A DNA stretch of 14,619 nt from Collinsella sp. (GTDB lineage: Bacteria; Actinomycetota; Coriobacteriia; Coriobacteriales; Coriobacteriaceae): assembly GCA_019419405.1 (NCBI GenBank), contig DYAA01000095.1, positions 1 to 14,619 of the forward strand. Reading direction: 5' to 3'. Position 1 is the stretch's first letter. Each line of letters opens with the position of its first letter. The notes below the pieces were generated by a model, which was not told the DNA's origin, ran no database searches, and was given only the letters and a program-made list of their open reading frames with translations. A program made the position numbers and the translations under genes. Of this stretch, positions 6,979 through 14,071 are shown one piece after another.

Positions 6979-9900
6979 ATGAGATTGATACACAACAGCC
7001 GTCTACCGCAGTTTCGCACTCCGTTTGGCGCTGTGACCACTGGAACTTCCGTTGCACTCTCGGTGATTTTGGAGGATGCCGATCCCAACCAGGCAACGCT
7101 TACGCTGCGCACCTGGGTCGATGAAGTCGGCGAGACCCTGATCCCAATGGAGCACGAAGGCGATGGCATTTTTACCGGCGAGCTCAAATGCACTGAACCG
7201 TGTCTTGTGTGGTACAGCTTTATATGCAATATCGAGGGCCAGCCCGAGGTCCGCTTGGGCGCACCGCAGGGTCGCACCGGCGGAGAGGGCGTAACTTACG
7301 ACTACGCCGAGGTTCCGTCCTTCCAGATTACCGTCTATAAGCACCGCGAAGTGCGTCCCGAGTGGTACGAGCGTGGCATGGTCTACCAGATCTTCCCCGA
7401 TCGCTACGCCCGAGATGAAAACTGGCGCGAGCGCACGCTGGCCGAAGTCGAAAAACCGCGCAACGGAATCCAGCGCCGCATGATCGAGGACTGGAACGAG
7501 CCGCCCGTATACGAGCGCGCCGAGGACGGCTCCATCAAGACCTGGGACTTCTACGGCGGCTCGCTCAAGGGCATCCAAAATGACCTGCCCCGCATCGCGG
7601 AGCTGGGCTTTACGGCCATCTACCTCAACCCCATCTTTGAGGCCGCGAGCAACCACCGCTACGACACGGCCGACTACACCAAGATCGACCCAATCCTGGG
7701 CACCGAGCAGGACTTTACCGAGCTGTGCCAGGCAGCCGAGAAGCTGGGCATCTCCATCATCCTGGACGGCGTTTTTAACCATACGGGTGACGACTCCATC
7801 TATTTCAACCGCTACGGCAACTACCCCGGCGTGGGCGCGTGGCAGAGCGAGGACTCGCCGTGGCGCGATGCGTTTTATTTCCACGAGGACGGCTCGTACG
7901 ACTGCTGGTGGGGCGTGGGCAACATGCCCGCCATCAATGAGAGCTCCGAACTGGTACGCGAGCGGCTCCTGGGCAAGGACGGCGTGATCCGTAAATGGCT
8001 ACGTGCCGGCGCTCATGGCTGGCGCCTGGACGTCGCTGACGAGCTTTCCGACGACTTCCTGGCCGAGATCAAGAAGGCCGTACTTGCCGAAAAGCCCGAT
8101 GCGCTGTTGCTCGGCGAGGTCTGGGAAGATGCCTCCAACAAGATCAGCTACGGCCATCTGCGTCGCTACCTACAGGGCTCCGAGTTGGACTCTGCTATGG
8201 ATTACCCCTTCCGCGACATGGTCATCGGCTTTTTGATGGGCTACAAGAACGCCTACCAGGCAGCCGAGGATATCGAAACCCTGCGCGAGAACTATCCCCG
8301 TGAGGCCCTGTCCTGCGCACTTAATCTGCTTTCGAGCCACGACCGTCCGCGCATTATCTCGGTGCTCGGCGGCGGCCCCGACGAGTCGCAGCTGCCCGAG
8401 TGCGAGCGCAGCAAATGGCGCCTGGACGAGAACTCGATGGGCCTAGCCAAGAGCCGTTTTTGGCTCGCCACGCTCATGCAGATGACCTTCCCCGGCGTGC
8501 CTTCGATCTACTACGGCGACGAATACGGCCTGGAGGGTCTAACCGATCCGGGCAACCGCCGCACCCTGCCGACCAAGGACCAACTGCACGACTTCGACAC
8601 GCTGGCTATTGTCAAAAACGCCTCCGCCGTACGCCACGCACTGCCGTGTATGATCGACGGCGAGATCAAGGCCTTCGCGCTCAACGACGAGGTGCTGGCA
8701 TACAACCGCACGGGCAAGGATGGCGAGTCCGCGACGGTTATCATCAACCGCAGCCTGCGCAATTCGCATCGCGTGACCATTCCAGCGCTCGGCGAATGCG
8801 CGAGCGATGTGATTAGCGGTCACGAGTGCGAGATCCACAACGGTACGGTCACGCTCGATCTGTATCCGCTGGGCTCGTCGATTATCTATCACCATGCAGA
8901 GCAGCGCCTGCAGGAGCCGCTCGATCACGGCGCGGGTGTTGTGTGCCATATCACCTCGGTGCCCACCGACGACGGCAAGCCCGGTACAATCGGCGCGCCC
9001 ACGCGTCGCTTTATCGACCATCTGGCCGCCATGGGCATGCGCTACTGGCAGGTTCTCCCCGTCAACCCCACGGACTTCTTCCGCTCTCCTTACGCCGGTC
9101 CTTCGGCCTTTGCAGGCAATATCGACCTACTGCCCGAGAGCCACGAGGAGCTTGCCGCCGACTTTGAGACTTGGAAGGCCCGCGGCGGCGAGGATGCCGA
9201 TCCGCTGTACACCGCGTTTAAACATAGAAATGCCGATTGGCTCGAGAAATACTGCGTCTACATGGCCGTTAAGAAGTACTTTGAGGGCGAGTCGCGCCAC
9301 GATTGGCCGGCAGATGTCGCGCGCTACAACGAGCATCTGATCGACGACAAGCGCTTCCACGACGAGGCCGAGCTTCAGGCGTACATGCAGTACCGCTTTG
9401 ACCTGGCTTGGTGCGAGCTCATGAACTATGCACACAAGAAGGGCATCGAGGTCATCGGCGATATTCCTATGTACGTGTCCGACGATTCGGCAGATGCGTG
9501 GAGCGAACCCGAGAACTTCTGGCTGTCCGATACCGGCAAGGCAATCGAGATCTCCGGTGCGCCGCCCGACAACTTTGCGCCCGAGGGTCAGGTGTGGGGC
9601 AACCCGACGTTCCGCTGGGACCACATGAAGCAGAACGGCTATAGCTGGTGGATGGATCGCCTACGTCGTGCGTTCTCGCTCTACGACCGCGTGCGTCTGG
9701 ATCACTTCCTGGGCTTCCACAGCTACTTCAGTATCCCCACTGGCAAGGCTTGCGCCGAAGGGCGTTGGCTGGCAGGCCCGGGCAAGGACCTGTTCCAGAC
9801 CGCCTATGACGAGCTGGGGCCGCTCAACTTTATCGCCGAGGACCTGGGTTACCTGACGCCCGGCGTTCGCGCCATGGCTTCGACTTGCGGCTTCCCCGGT

Positions 9901-10275
9901 ATGGACGTACTGGAGTTTAGCGATTACGACGTCCGCAACGGCGTGCAACCCACGCCGGGCAAGATTCTGTACACCTCAACGCACGACACGTCGACGCTCG
10001 CCGGTTGGTGCACGCGCTCCTTTGCGGGCGGCGACGAGCCGAGCGGTGTTGAGGTGGCAGCCAAGCTGATGAGCGACGCGCTGACAAGCGACGCTCCCCT
10101 GGTGATGATGCCGCTGCAGGACGTGCTGGGGCTTGGCGACGACACGCGCATGAACGTACCGGGCGTGGCCACGGGCAACTGGACCTGGCAGGCTGACGAG
10201 GCCGACGTTGCGGCCGCTGAGGGCAAAACCGCACAGCTCCTGCGCAACACGCATAGATTCTGGGGCGAAGCGTGA
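6979..10275 (+). CDS. Bifunctional GH13 amylase/debranching-type enzyme fused to GH77 4-alpha-glucanotransferase
   Basis: A 1098-residue cytoplasmic enzyme (no signal peptide or membrane segment seen). Residues 1-about 125 resemble an N-terminal beta-sandwich/starch-binding domain. The GH13 barrel follows from about 130 (GMVYQIFPDRYA), with all four conserved regions: DGVFNHTG (Asp263, His268), GWRLDVADE (Arg349, nucleophile Asp351), GEVWED (acid/base Glu380) and SSHDRPR (His454, Asp455). A GH77 (MalQ) unit runs from about 652 to the end: CHITSVP, YWQVLPVNPT, SPYAGPSAFAGN, VRLDHFLGF (nucleophile Asp908), IAEDLGYLTPGV (Glu954) and STHDTSTLAGW (Asp1003). Both halves look active. Expected role: hydrolysing or debranching short glucans and disproportionating maltodextrins, working with GlgP. 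Exact GH13 specificity (neopullulanase, debranching or maltogenic) cannot be set from sequence. The ribosome-binding site is weak (GGA at 6969-6971), but no better start is visible and the N-terminal sequence looks natural. Confidence 0.92.
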   Translation: MRLIHNSRLPQFRTPFGAVTTGTSVALSVILEDADPNQATLTLRTWVDEVGETLIPMEHEGDGIFTGELKCTEPCLVWYSFICNIEGQPEVRLGAPQGRTGGEGVTYDYAEVPSFQITVYKHREVRPEWYERGMVYQIFPDRYARDENWRERTLAEVEKPRNGIQRRMIEDWNEPPVYERAEDGSIKTWDFYGGSLKGIQNDLPRIAELGFTAIYLNPIFEAASNHRYDTADYTKIDPILGTEQDFTELCQAAEKLGISIILDGVFNHTGDDSIYFNRYGNYPGVGAWQSEDSPWRDAFYFHEDGSYDCWWGVGNMPAINESSELVRERLLGKDGVIRKWLRAGAHGWRLDVADELSDDFLAEIKKAVLAEKPDALLLGEVWEDASNKISYGHLRRYLQGSELDSAMDYPFRDMVIGFLMGYKNAYQAAEDIETLRENYPREALSCALNLLSSHDRPRIISVLGGGPDESQLPECERSKWRLDENSMGLAKSRFWLATLMQMTFPGVPSIYYGDEYGLEGLTDPGNRRTLPTKDQLHDFDTLAIVKNASAVRHALPCMIDGEIKAFALNDEVLAYNRTGKDGESATVIINRSLRNSHRVTIPALGECASDVISGHECEIHNGTVTLDLYPLGSSIIYHHAEQRLQEPLDHGAGVVCHITSVPTDDGKPGTIGAPTRRFIDHLAAMGMRYWQVLPVNPTDFFRSPYAGPSAFAGNIDLLPESHEELAADFETWKARGGEDADPLYTAFKHRNADWLEKYCVYMAVKKYFEGESRHDWPADVARYNEHLIDDKRFHDEAELQAYMQYRFDLAWCELMNYAHKKGIEVIGDIPMYVSDDSADAWSEPENFWLSDTGKAIEISGAPPDNFAPEGQVWGNPTFRWDHMKQNGYSWWMDRLRRAFSLYDRVRLDHFLGFHSYFSIPTGKACAEGRWLAGPGKDLFQTAYDELGPLNFIAEDLGYLTPGVRAMASTCGFPGMDVLEFSDYDVRNGVQPTPGKILYTSTHDTSTLAGWCTRSFAGGDEPSGVEVAAKLMSDALTSDAPLVMMPLQDVLGLGDDTRMNVPGVATGNWTWQADEADVAAAEGKTAQLLRNTHRFWGEA

Positions 10276-10300
10276 TAAAACGCCCGATATAGGGTACAGT
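10272..10300 (+). promoter_or_regulatory. Candidate promoter for the zinc-ribbon gene
   Basis: GTGATA (10272-10277, 4 of 6 matches to TTGACA) and TACAGT (10295-10300, 4 of 6 to TATAAT) are separated by exactly 17 bases. The -35 box overlaps the stop codon of the upstream gene. Transcription would begin near 10307 and include the hairpin at 10320-10341. Confidence 0.35.
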
Positions 10301-10319
10301 TACAGACGTTTGAATTTTT

Positions 10320-10344
10320 GCGGGCAGAGCGATCTGCCCGCTTT
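10320..10344 (+). terminator. 9-bp GNRA-loop hairpin between the GH13-GH77 and zinc-ribbon genes
   Basis: GCGGGCAGA (10320-10328) pairs perfectly with TCTGCCCGC (10333-10341) around a GCGA tetraloop, followed by TTTGTG. It is a plausible intrinsic terminator for the glucanotransferase gene, though the T-run is short. It may instead be a 5' leader hairpin of the next gene, whose ribosome-binding site starts 12 bases later. Confidence 0.55.
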
Positions 10345-10363
10345 GTGCTGAAAAGGAAGTATT

Positions 10364-10600
10364 ATGGCGCGCTACGATTACAAGTGCTCGAGCTGCGGCA
10401 ACGTGTTTGAGGTTGAGCATCCCATGTCCGAGACCCCCGAGGTCGTGTGCCCCAGCTGCGGCGCTCCGGCCGCCAAGACGTTCTCGGCCAGCGGCATTAA
10501 ATTTGAGGGTAGCGGTTTCTACAACACCGACCAGCGCAGCGGCGGCTCAAGCACCAGCGCCACCAGCGGCTGCTGCGCCAACTGCCCACACAACCACTAA
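10364..10600 (+). CDS. FmdB-family zinc-ribbon protein
   Basis: A 78-residue protein beginning MARYDYKCSSCGNVFEVEHP, the typical start of the FmdB/putative regulatory zinc-ribbon family. Four cysteines (Cys8, Cys11, Cys29, Cys32) form two CxxC knuckles, CSSC and CPSC, that should bind one zinc. The FSASGIKFEGSGFYNTDQR segment is also typical of the family. The C-terminus is Gly/Ser/Thr-rich and ends CCANCPHNH, giving three extra cysteines and two histidines that could bind a second metal. AAGGAAG (10353-10359) precedes the ATG. The family was named after a gene linked to the formamidase gene of Methylophilus; its biochemical role is not settled. It has its own candidate promoter, and I see no link to the glycogen genes beyond adjacency. 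Confidence 0.88.
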   Translation: MARYDYKCSSCGNVFEVEHPMSETPEVVCPSCGAPAAKTFSASGIKFEGSGFYNTDQRSGGSSTSATSGCCANCPHNH

Positions 10601-10659
10601 CAGGCAAGTAGCCCCGCTCCCAAATTGACTACTCTGGAGTTGCGCCACGAAAGCGGCCC

Positions 10660-10787
10660 ATTTACTACGTTTGACCCGTATTGGTCGAGCATAGCAGCGT
10701 ATTTGCAAAAACGACAAGCCGTCTACCTGCGGTTTTGATTTCACAAAATTCGGCATGGATGAGGACAGCCGGTTTAACGTAGTAAAT
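10660..10787. repeat. Intergenic element bounded by a 12-bp perfect inverted repeat
   Basis: ATTTACTACGTT (10660-10671) recurs as its exact reverse complement AACGTAGTAAAT (10776-10787), 104 bases apart. Just inside, GACC and GG(T)TT give partial further pairing. The interior is AT-richer than nearby genes and contains a small TTTTG/CAAAA hairpin (10733-10737/10744-10748). No convincing protein is encoded on either strand. It lies between the convergent zinc-ribbon and rsmB genes. It could be a miniature non-autonomous mobile element, a dispersed intergenic repeat or a structured RNA; sequence alone cannot decide. Confidence 0.5.
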
Positions 10788-10830
10788 AACCGCATTTCAT
10801 GGCGAACGGATCGAAGAGGCACAAAGTAGC

Positions 10831-10872
10831 TAAAATAGCCCCGTCCCAAGTTAGCTGATTTGGGACGGGGCT
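10831..10872 (-). terminator. Strong terminator after rsmB, probably bidirectional
   Basis: AGCCCCGTCCCAA (10837-10849) and TTGGGACGGGGCT (10860-10872) form a 13-bp perfect stem with a 10-nt loop. Read on the minus strand it begins 5 bases after the rsmB stop and is followed by ATTTTA, a proper terminator layout. Read on the plus strand it is followed by TCGATTT, so it could also stop transcripts coming from the zinc-ribbon gene. Confidence 0.85.
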
Positions 10873-10877
10873 TCGAT

Positions 10878-12278
10878 TTACTGGCGGACCAGCCTGGCGC
10901 AGAAGTGGCCGTCGTAGGAGTCAGCGTTTACCGGCACGCTTTGGAAGAGGCCTCGGTCGTTTTGGCGTACGCAGACGAGCTTCTTGGCCTGGGCAAACTC
11001 GGGCAGTTGCAGAATCTGCGCCTCAGAAAGCGGCGCCACGCTAAAGCCGGCGCCCTCGGAAGAAGCCAGGAAGGCATCCACAACCTGCGCGTTCTCCTCA
11101 TCAAACACCGAGCACGTCGCATAGATGAGCTCACCGCCAACGGCCACGCGCGCGGAGGCCTCTTTGAGCATCGTCAGTTGCAGCTTGGGCAACTCGCACG
11201 TCACGTCGCTTTCGGCAAGGCGCCACGGGATCTCGGGATGACGGCGCATGGTTCCAGTGCCAGAGCACGGCGCATCGATAAAGACTGTGTCGAACATAAC
11301 CGGCTCGCCAAGCATGGCATCAAACGATGTGAGCACCTCATCAAGCTCGCAAGCATCACCCGAAACCGTACGAACGCCCTGAATACCGGCCTTATGCAGG
11401 CGAGCGAGATTCAGATCGCACTTGCGATCATGCAGATCGAGCGCCGTATGCTGACGCTCATAGCCCGTACGCTTGGCCTGGCACATCATCACATAGGTCT
11501 TGGTGCCACGACCGGCACCAATCTCAAGGCAGCTACCAGGGCGCGTGGCAGCTGTGGCGATAAGCTGGGCGTTAAGGTCCGAGGCCACGCCAGCAGCACG
11601 CTCAAATACGCCCGACGCAACCGTAACCTGGGCATCAACCGGGGCATGGCAGCCCGGGAAAACAGGCGCGACGAGCTGCGAGATATACGGATCGGGCTTA
11701 GTCGCAAAGGCGTTCTCATGCAGGGCCAGCGGCGCGGGAGCCAGATTGCCGGCAAAGTTAAGCGCACCCTCTGGCGTGTCAAACGATGCCATAATGCGAG
11801 CGCATAGCCAGCGCGGAAGACCCATCAGGCGCGACAGACGAACCAAGCGTCGCTCGGACTCATCCACGTCGGATGCCGTGGCAAAGTCCTCAACGTTGTC
11901 CGCAACCTTGTGCAGTACAGCATTGGCCAAGCCGGCGGCGGACTTAGCACCGCAACGAACCAGTTCAACACCCTGACTTACGGCAACACGGCCCGGCGTA
12001 TGCAGGTAGAGCATCTCGAAGGCCGAGATACGAAGCGCCATGCGAACGCGCGGCGCAACCTTTTTGGGCTTATCGAGAAACTGATCGAGCAGCTCGTCCA
12101 AAATACCCTGCGTGGCGGCAACACCCAGCGCCAAGCGGGCGGCAAAAGCGGAATCGCGCTGGTCAATAGCCTTGGCCGATGCGCGAGAGGACAGCACGTC
12201 GCGTGCATACATCCCGCGGCGATCGGCCTCCATCAGCACATCGAGCGCAAGCTTGCGCGCGGGAGACAGCTTGCTCAT
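10878..12278 (-). CDS. rsmB: 16S rRNA (cytosine-967-C5)-methyltransferase RsmB/Sun
   Basis: RsmB places the m5C967 methyl group on 16S rRNA using S-adenosylmethionine. The 466-residue protein has an N-terminal NusB-like RNA-binding domain (about 5-135) and a C-terminal Rossmann methyltransferase. Motifs: SAM-binding LEIGAGRGTK (251-260), DAPCSGTGTMRRHPE (Cys338) and YATCSVFDEEN (Cys389, the catalytic nucleophile of the family). The start is set at 12278 rather than an open upstream ATG (12326), because 12278 begins with MSKLSPARKLALDVL, matching the family's start, and its ATG overlaps the fmt stop as ATGA. That overlap suggests translational coupling. It is the last gene of the minus-strand cluster, ending just before a strong terminator. 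Confidence 0.95.
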   Translation of the reverse strand: MSKLSPARKLALDVLMEADRRGMYARDVLSSRASAKAIDQRDSAFAARLALGVAATQGILDELLDQFLDKPKKVAPRVRMALRISAFEMLYLHTPGRVAVSQGVELVRCGAKSAAGLANAVLHKVADNVEDFATASDVDESERRLVRLSRLMGLPRWLCARIMASFDTPEGALNFAGNLAPAPLALHENAFATKPDPYISQLVAPVFPGCHAPVDAQVTVASGVFERAAGVASDLNAQLIATAATRPGSCLEIGAGRGTKTYVMMCQAKRTGYERQHTALDLHDRKCDLNLARLHKAGIQGVRTVSGDACELDEVLTSFDAMLGEPVMFDTVFIDAPCSGTGTMRRHPEIPWRLAESDVTCELPKLQLTMLKEASARVAVGGELIYATCSVFDEENAQVVDAFLASSEGAGFSVAPLSEAQILQLPEFAQAKKLVCVRQNDRGLFQSVPVNADSYDGHFCARLVRQ

Positions 12279-13195
12279 GACAAAACACCCCAGATAAGAT
12301 CGGCACCCTGCAGGCCAGCAGACCAAGCAGAAGCAGTCATAGCACGCTTGCCATCAGGCTTAACCTCGAGCAGTTCAACCGAGCCATCAGAAAGGCCCAG
12401 GTAAACACGCTTGGCCTTAACGAGAACCTGACCCTCGCCGAGCGACACATCAGCCGCCGCAGCATCGAGCACACGCACGGTCTTGCCGGCAATCACGCAA
12501 CGAGCAGGCGCGGTATCGGACGAGGCCAGCACATGACGCACGCAATCAAGCGCCGCCATGTGCGGATCCAAGCGCATCTCCTGCTTAGAAATCTTGGCAG
12601 CATGGGTAACGAGCGCCTCATCCTGTTCAGTCCACACGGCAGTGCCATCGGCAAGAGAAGGAAGCATATCGGCAAGCAGTTTGCCGCCGAGCTCAGCGAG
12701 CTCCATAGTCAGCGCCTCGGCATGCTTACCGGCAACCGACGTGGAAGCCTGAGCACAATAAGCACCAGTATCCACACCATGCCCAATGCGCATAATGGAA
12801 ACGCCAGCAACCTCGTCACCAGCAAGAATGGCACGCTGAATGGGAGCGGCGCCACGCCAGCGAGGCAGCAGCGAAGCATGAACATTCACAATACCAAGCG
12901 GCGCCATATGCAGCACCTCATCGGGCAAAATGCAACCATAGGCTGCCACGCAGAAAATATCAGCCTGCGCAGCCTTGAGCACCTCAACAACCTCAGGCGT
13001 CATACGATTAGCCTCAATGACCGGCAACCCCAGCTCCAGTGCCTTAGCCTTAACAGGAGACGGCTCTAGCTTCTTACCTCGCCCACGAACAGCATCGGGA
13101 CGAGTAATAACGAGCGCAACCTCATTACCAGCCGCAACAAGCGAAGTCAGCGAAGGCACAGCAAAATCAGGCGTACCCATAAACACAATTCGCAT
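12275..13195 (-). CDS. fmt: Methionyl-tRNA formyltransferase
   Basis: Fmt formylates Met-tRNA-fMet with 10-formyltetrahydrofolate, preparing it for translation initiation. The 306-residue length is normal. It has the N-terminal Rossmann-like start MRIVFMGTPDFAVPSL, the loop VITRPDAVRGRGKK, the folate/catalytic segment NVHASLLPRWRGAAPIQ (Asn104, His106) and GVDTGAYC (Asp142), matching the Asn-His-Asp catalytic set. The start is supported by GAGGAG in the region 13205-13210, about 9 bases upstream. Codon use is odd: by hand count of the first 72 codons, 35 end in T and 3 in C, whereas the first 72 codons of glgC have about 12 and 29. It overlaps rsmB by 4 bases and pairs functionally with def, encoded upstream. 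Confidence 0.97.
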   Translation of the reverse strand: MRIVFMGTPDFAVPSLTSLVAAGNEVALVITRPDAVRGRGKKLEPSPVKAKALELGLPVIEANRMTPEVVEVLKAAQADIFCVAAYGCILPDEVLHMAPLGIVNVHASLLPRWRGAAPIQRAILAGDEVAGVSIMRIGHGVDTGAYCAQASTSVAGKHAEALTMELAELGGKLLADMLPSLADGTAVWTEQDEALVTHAAKISKQEMRLDPHMAALDCVRHVLASSDTAPARCVIAGKTVRVLDAAAADVSLGEGQVLVKAKRVYLGLSDGSVELLEVKPDGKRAMTASAWSAGLQGADLIWGVLS

Positions 13196-13299
13196 AAAGA
13201 ACGTCTCCTCTCAACCAAAGCCGAGACGGCTACAAAGAACAGCGGAAAGCCAAGTCACCAGCCCATCCGCAATAACATTTCAACAAGAACAAATATACC

Positions 13300-13338
13300 C
13301 AAAACCAAAGAAAGAGCCGCAATAAAAGCAGCTCTTTC
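13300..13338 (-). terminator. Likely intrinsic terminator downstream of def, upstream of fmt
   Basis: GAAAGAGC (13310-13317) pairs perfectly with GCTCTTTC (13331-13338); two more G-C pairs can form inside after a C/A mismatch. On the minus strand the stem is followed by TTTGGTTTTGGG, an interrupted T-rich tract. It would terminate priA-def transcripts before fmt, implying that fmt-rsmB has its own promoter. Confidence 0.6.
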
Positions 13339-13412
13339 AGCAAAGCACCTATCAGCGAAGACGCCCATCCCTGGCCCGACGGCACCCGGGCGAGTCAAGC
13401 AGCGTCAACGTA

Positions 13413-13508
13413 GTCCCCGGGGCGCCCGCCTATATCGTTCCGCGCGCAGTTTCGCAGCGCAGCGAGAATGTTTGAGCACGGGATGATATAGGCGGGCGCC
13501 CCGGGGAC
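13413..13508. repeat. Long GC-rich inverted repeat with 24-bp perfect arms
   Basis: The arm at 13413-13436 (starting GTCCCCGGGGCGCCC) is the exact reverse complement of 13485-13508. Allowing two G-T wobbles, pairing extends to 13442 and 13479, about 30 pairs around a 36-nt loop that can itself fold (GCGC and TCGC/GCGA). Each arm also contains the short palindromes CCCCGGGG and GGGCGCCC. On the minus strand it starts 9 bases after the def stop but has no T-run, so it is not a classic terminator. It may be a dispersed palindromic element (REP-like or miniature transposon-like) or an mRNA-end stabilising structure. Confidence 0.75.
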
Positions 13509-13516
13509 GGACAAAC

Positions 13517-14053
13517 CTACTCCGTCTCGCCCGGTCGAGCGCCGCGGGCCAGGGCGTCCTGGTACTCCTTGACGGCCTTGAGCCTTTGCATGGGCTTCAG
13601 TCGCTCGAACATAGTGTTGCCATGCAGGTGATCGATCTCGTGCTGCAGGCACACGCAGAACAGGTCGCCCGTAGCCTCGTAGCGAATCAGGTTTGCGTCC
13701 AAGTCGTACGCCTCGACGACGACATGGTCGGGACGCTCGATCTCGCAGCTAATGCCAGGGATGGACAGGCAGCCCTCGCTAAACGGCACCAGATGGTCGC
13801 TCTGCTCCACGATCACGGGGTTGATGAGCACGTACGGGTCATAGTCGTTCTTGTCGGTGTAGTCGCAGTCGATGGTGACGAGCTGGATGAGCTCGCCGAT
13901 CTGCGGAGCAGCCAGGCCGCAGCCGCCGTTCTCGAACATCATCTTCTTCATCTTCTCGGCAAGCGCCTCGATCGCCGGGTTGATCTCCTCGATGACGGCG
14001 CACTCCTGGCGCAAACGAGGGTCGGGCGACAGTACGATTCCGTTGGCTTCCAT
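13517..14053 (-). CDS. def: Peptide deformylase
   Basis: Def removes the formyl group from the N-terminal methionine of new proteins, reversing the mark that Fmt introduces. All three metallohydrolase motifs are present: GCGLAAPQIG, EGCLSIPG (metal-ligand Cys) and QHEIDHLHG (two His ligands and the catalytic Glu). The protein is 178 residues from the chosen start. An ATG at 14059 is also in frame, but its only upstream ribosome-binding sequence (GAAAGG, 14060-14065) touches the ATG directly; the same sequence is 6 bases before the ATG at 14053, so that start (MEANGIVLSPDPRLRQ) is preferred. The gene begins 18 bases after the priA stop and is probably co-transcribed with it. Confidence 0.95.
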   Translation of the reverse strand: MEANGIVLSPDPRLRQECAVIEEINPAIEALAEKMKKMMFENGGCGLAAPQIGELIQLVTIDCDYTDKNDYDPYVLINPVIVEQSDHLVPFSEGCLSIPGISCEIERPDHVVVEAYDLDANLIRYEATGDLFCVCLQHEIDHLHGNTMFERLKPMQRLKAVKEYQDALARGARPGETE

Positions 14054-14071
14054 GGCCATCCTTTCAGGTTG

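Larger units (their letters stand above)
13196..13516. other. Gene-free 321-bp spacer between def and fmt
   Basis: No convincing gene is visible here. The fmt-proximal part (about 13200-13330) is purine/A-rich on the plus strand and holds a terminator-like hairpin and the fmt ribosome-binding site. The def-proximal part (13413-13508) is a large GC-rich inverted repeat. An 85-residue minus-strand frame (13395-13652) crosses the repeat and runs into def; it has no recognisable protein character. I found no convincing promoter, but because a terminator precedes fmt, one is expected in 13200-13300. Confidence 0.6.

Noticed and set aside
1..10275. Search for a branching enzyme (glgB) or other missing glycogen gene
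   Set aside because: None is present in any frame; it probably lies outside the window, so no claim of pathway loss is made.
10547..10849. 100-codon minus-strand frame through the intergenic element
   Set aside because: It overlaps the zinc-ribbon gene antisense, ends in a low-complexity Ala/Gly run, begins in the terminator arm and has no ribosome-binding site.
10860..11807. 315-codon plus-strand frame opposite rsmB
   Set aside because: Shadow of rsmB, Arg/His/Ala-rich with no domain; it starts inside the rsmB terminator.
13407..13414. AACGTAGT next to the palindrome also occurs in the inverted repeat at 10776-10787
   Set aside because: An 8-base match is expected roughly by chance in a window of this size; not enough to link the two elements.
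13395..13652. 85-codon minus-strand frame crossing the 24-bp inverted repeat
   Set aside because: It overlaps def in another frame and has no protein family character; explained by GC-rich sequence.
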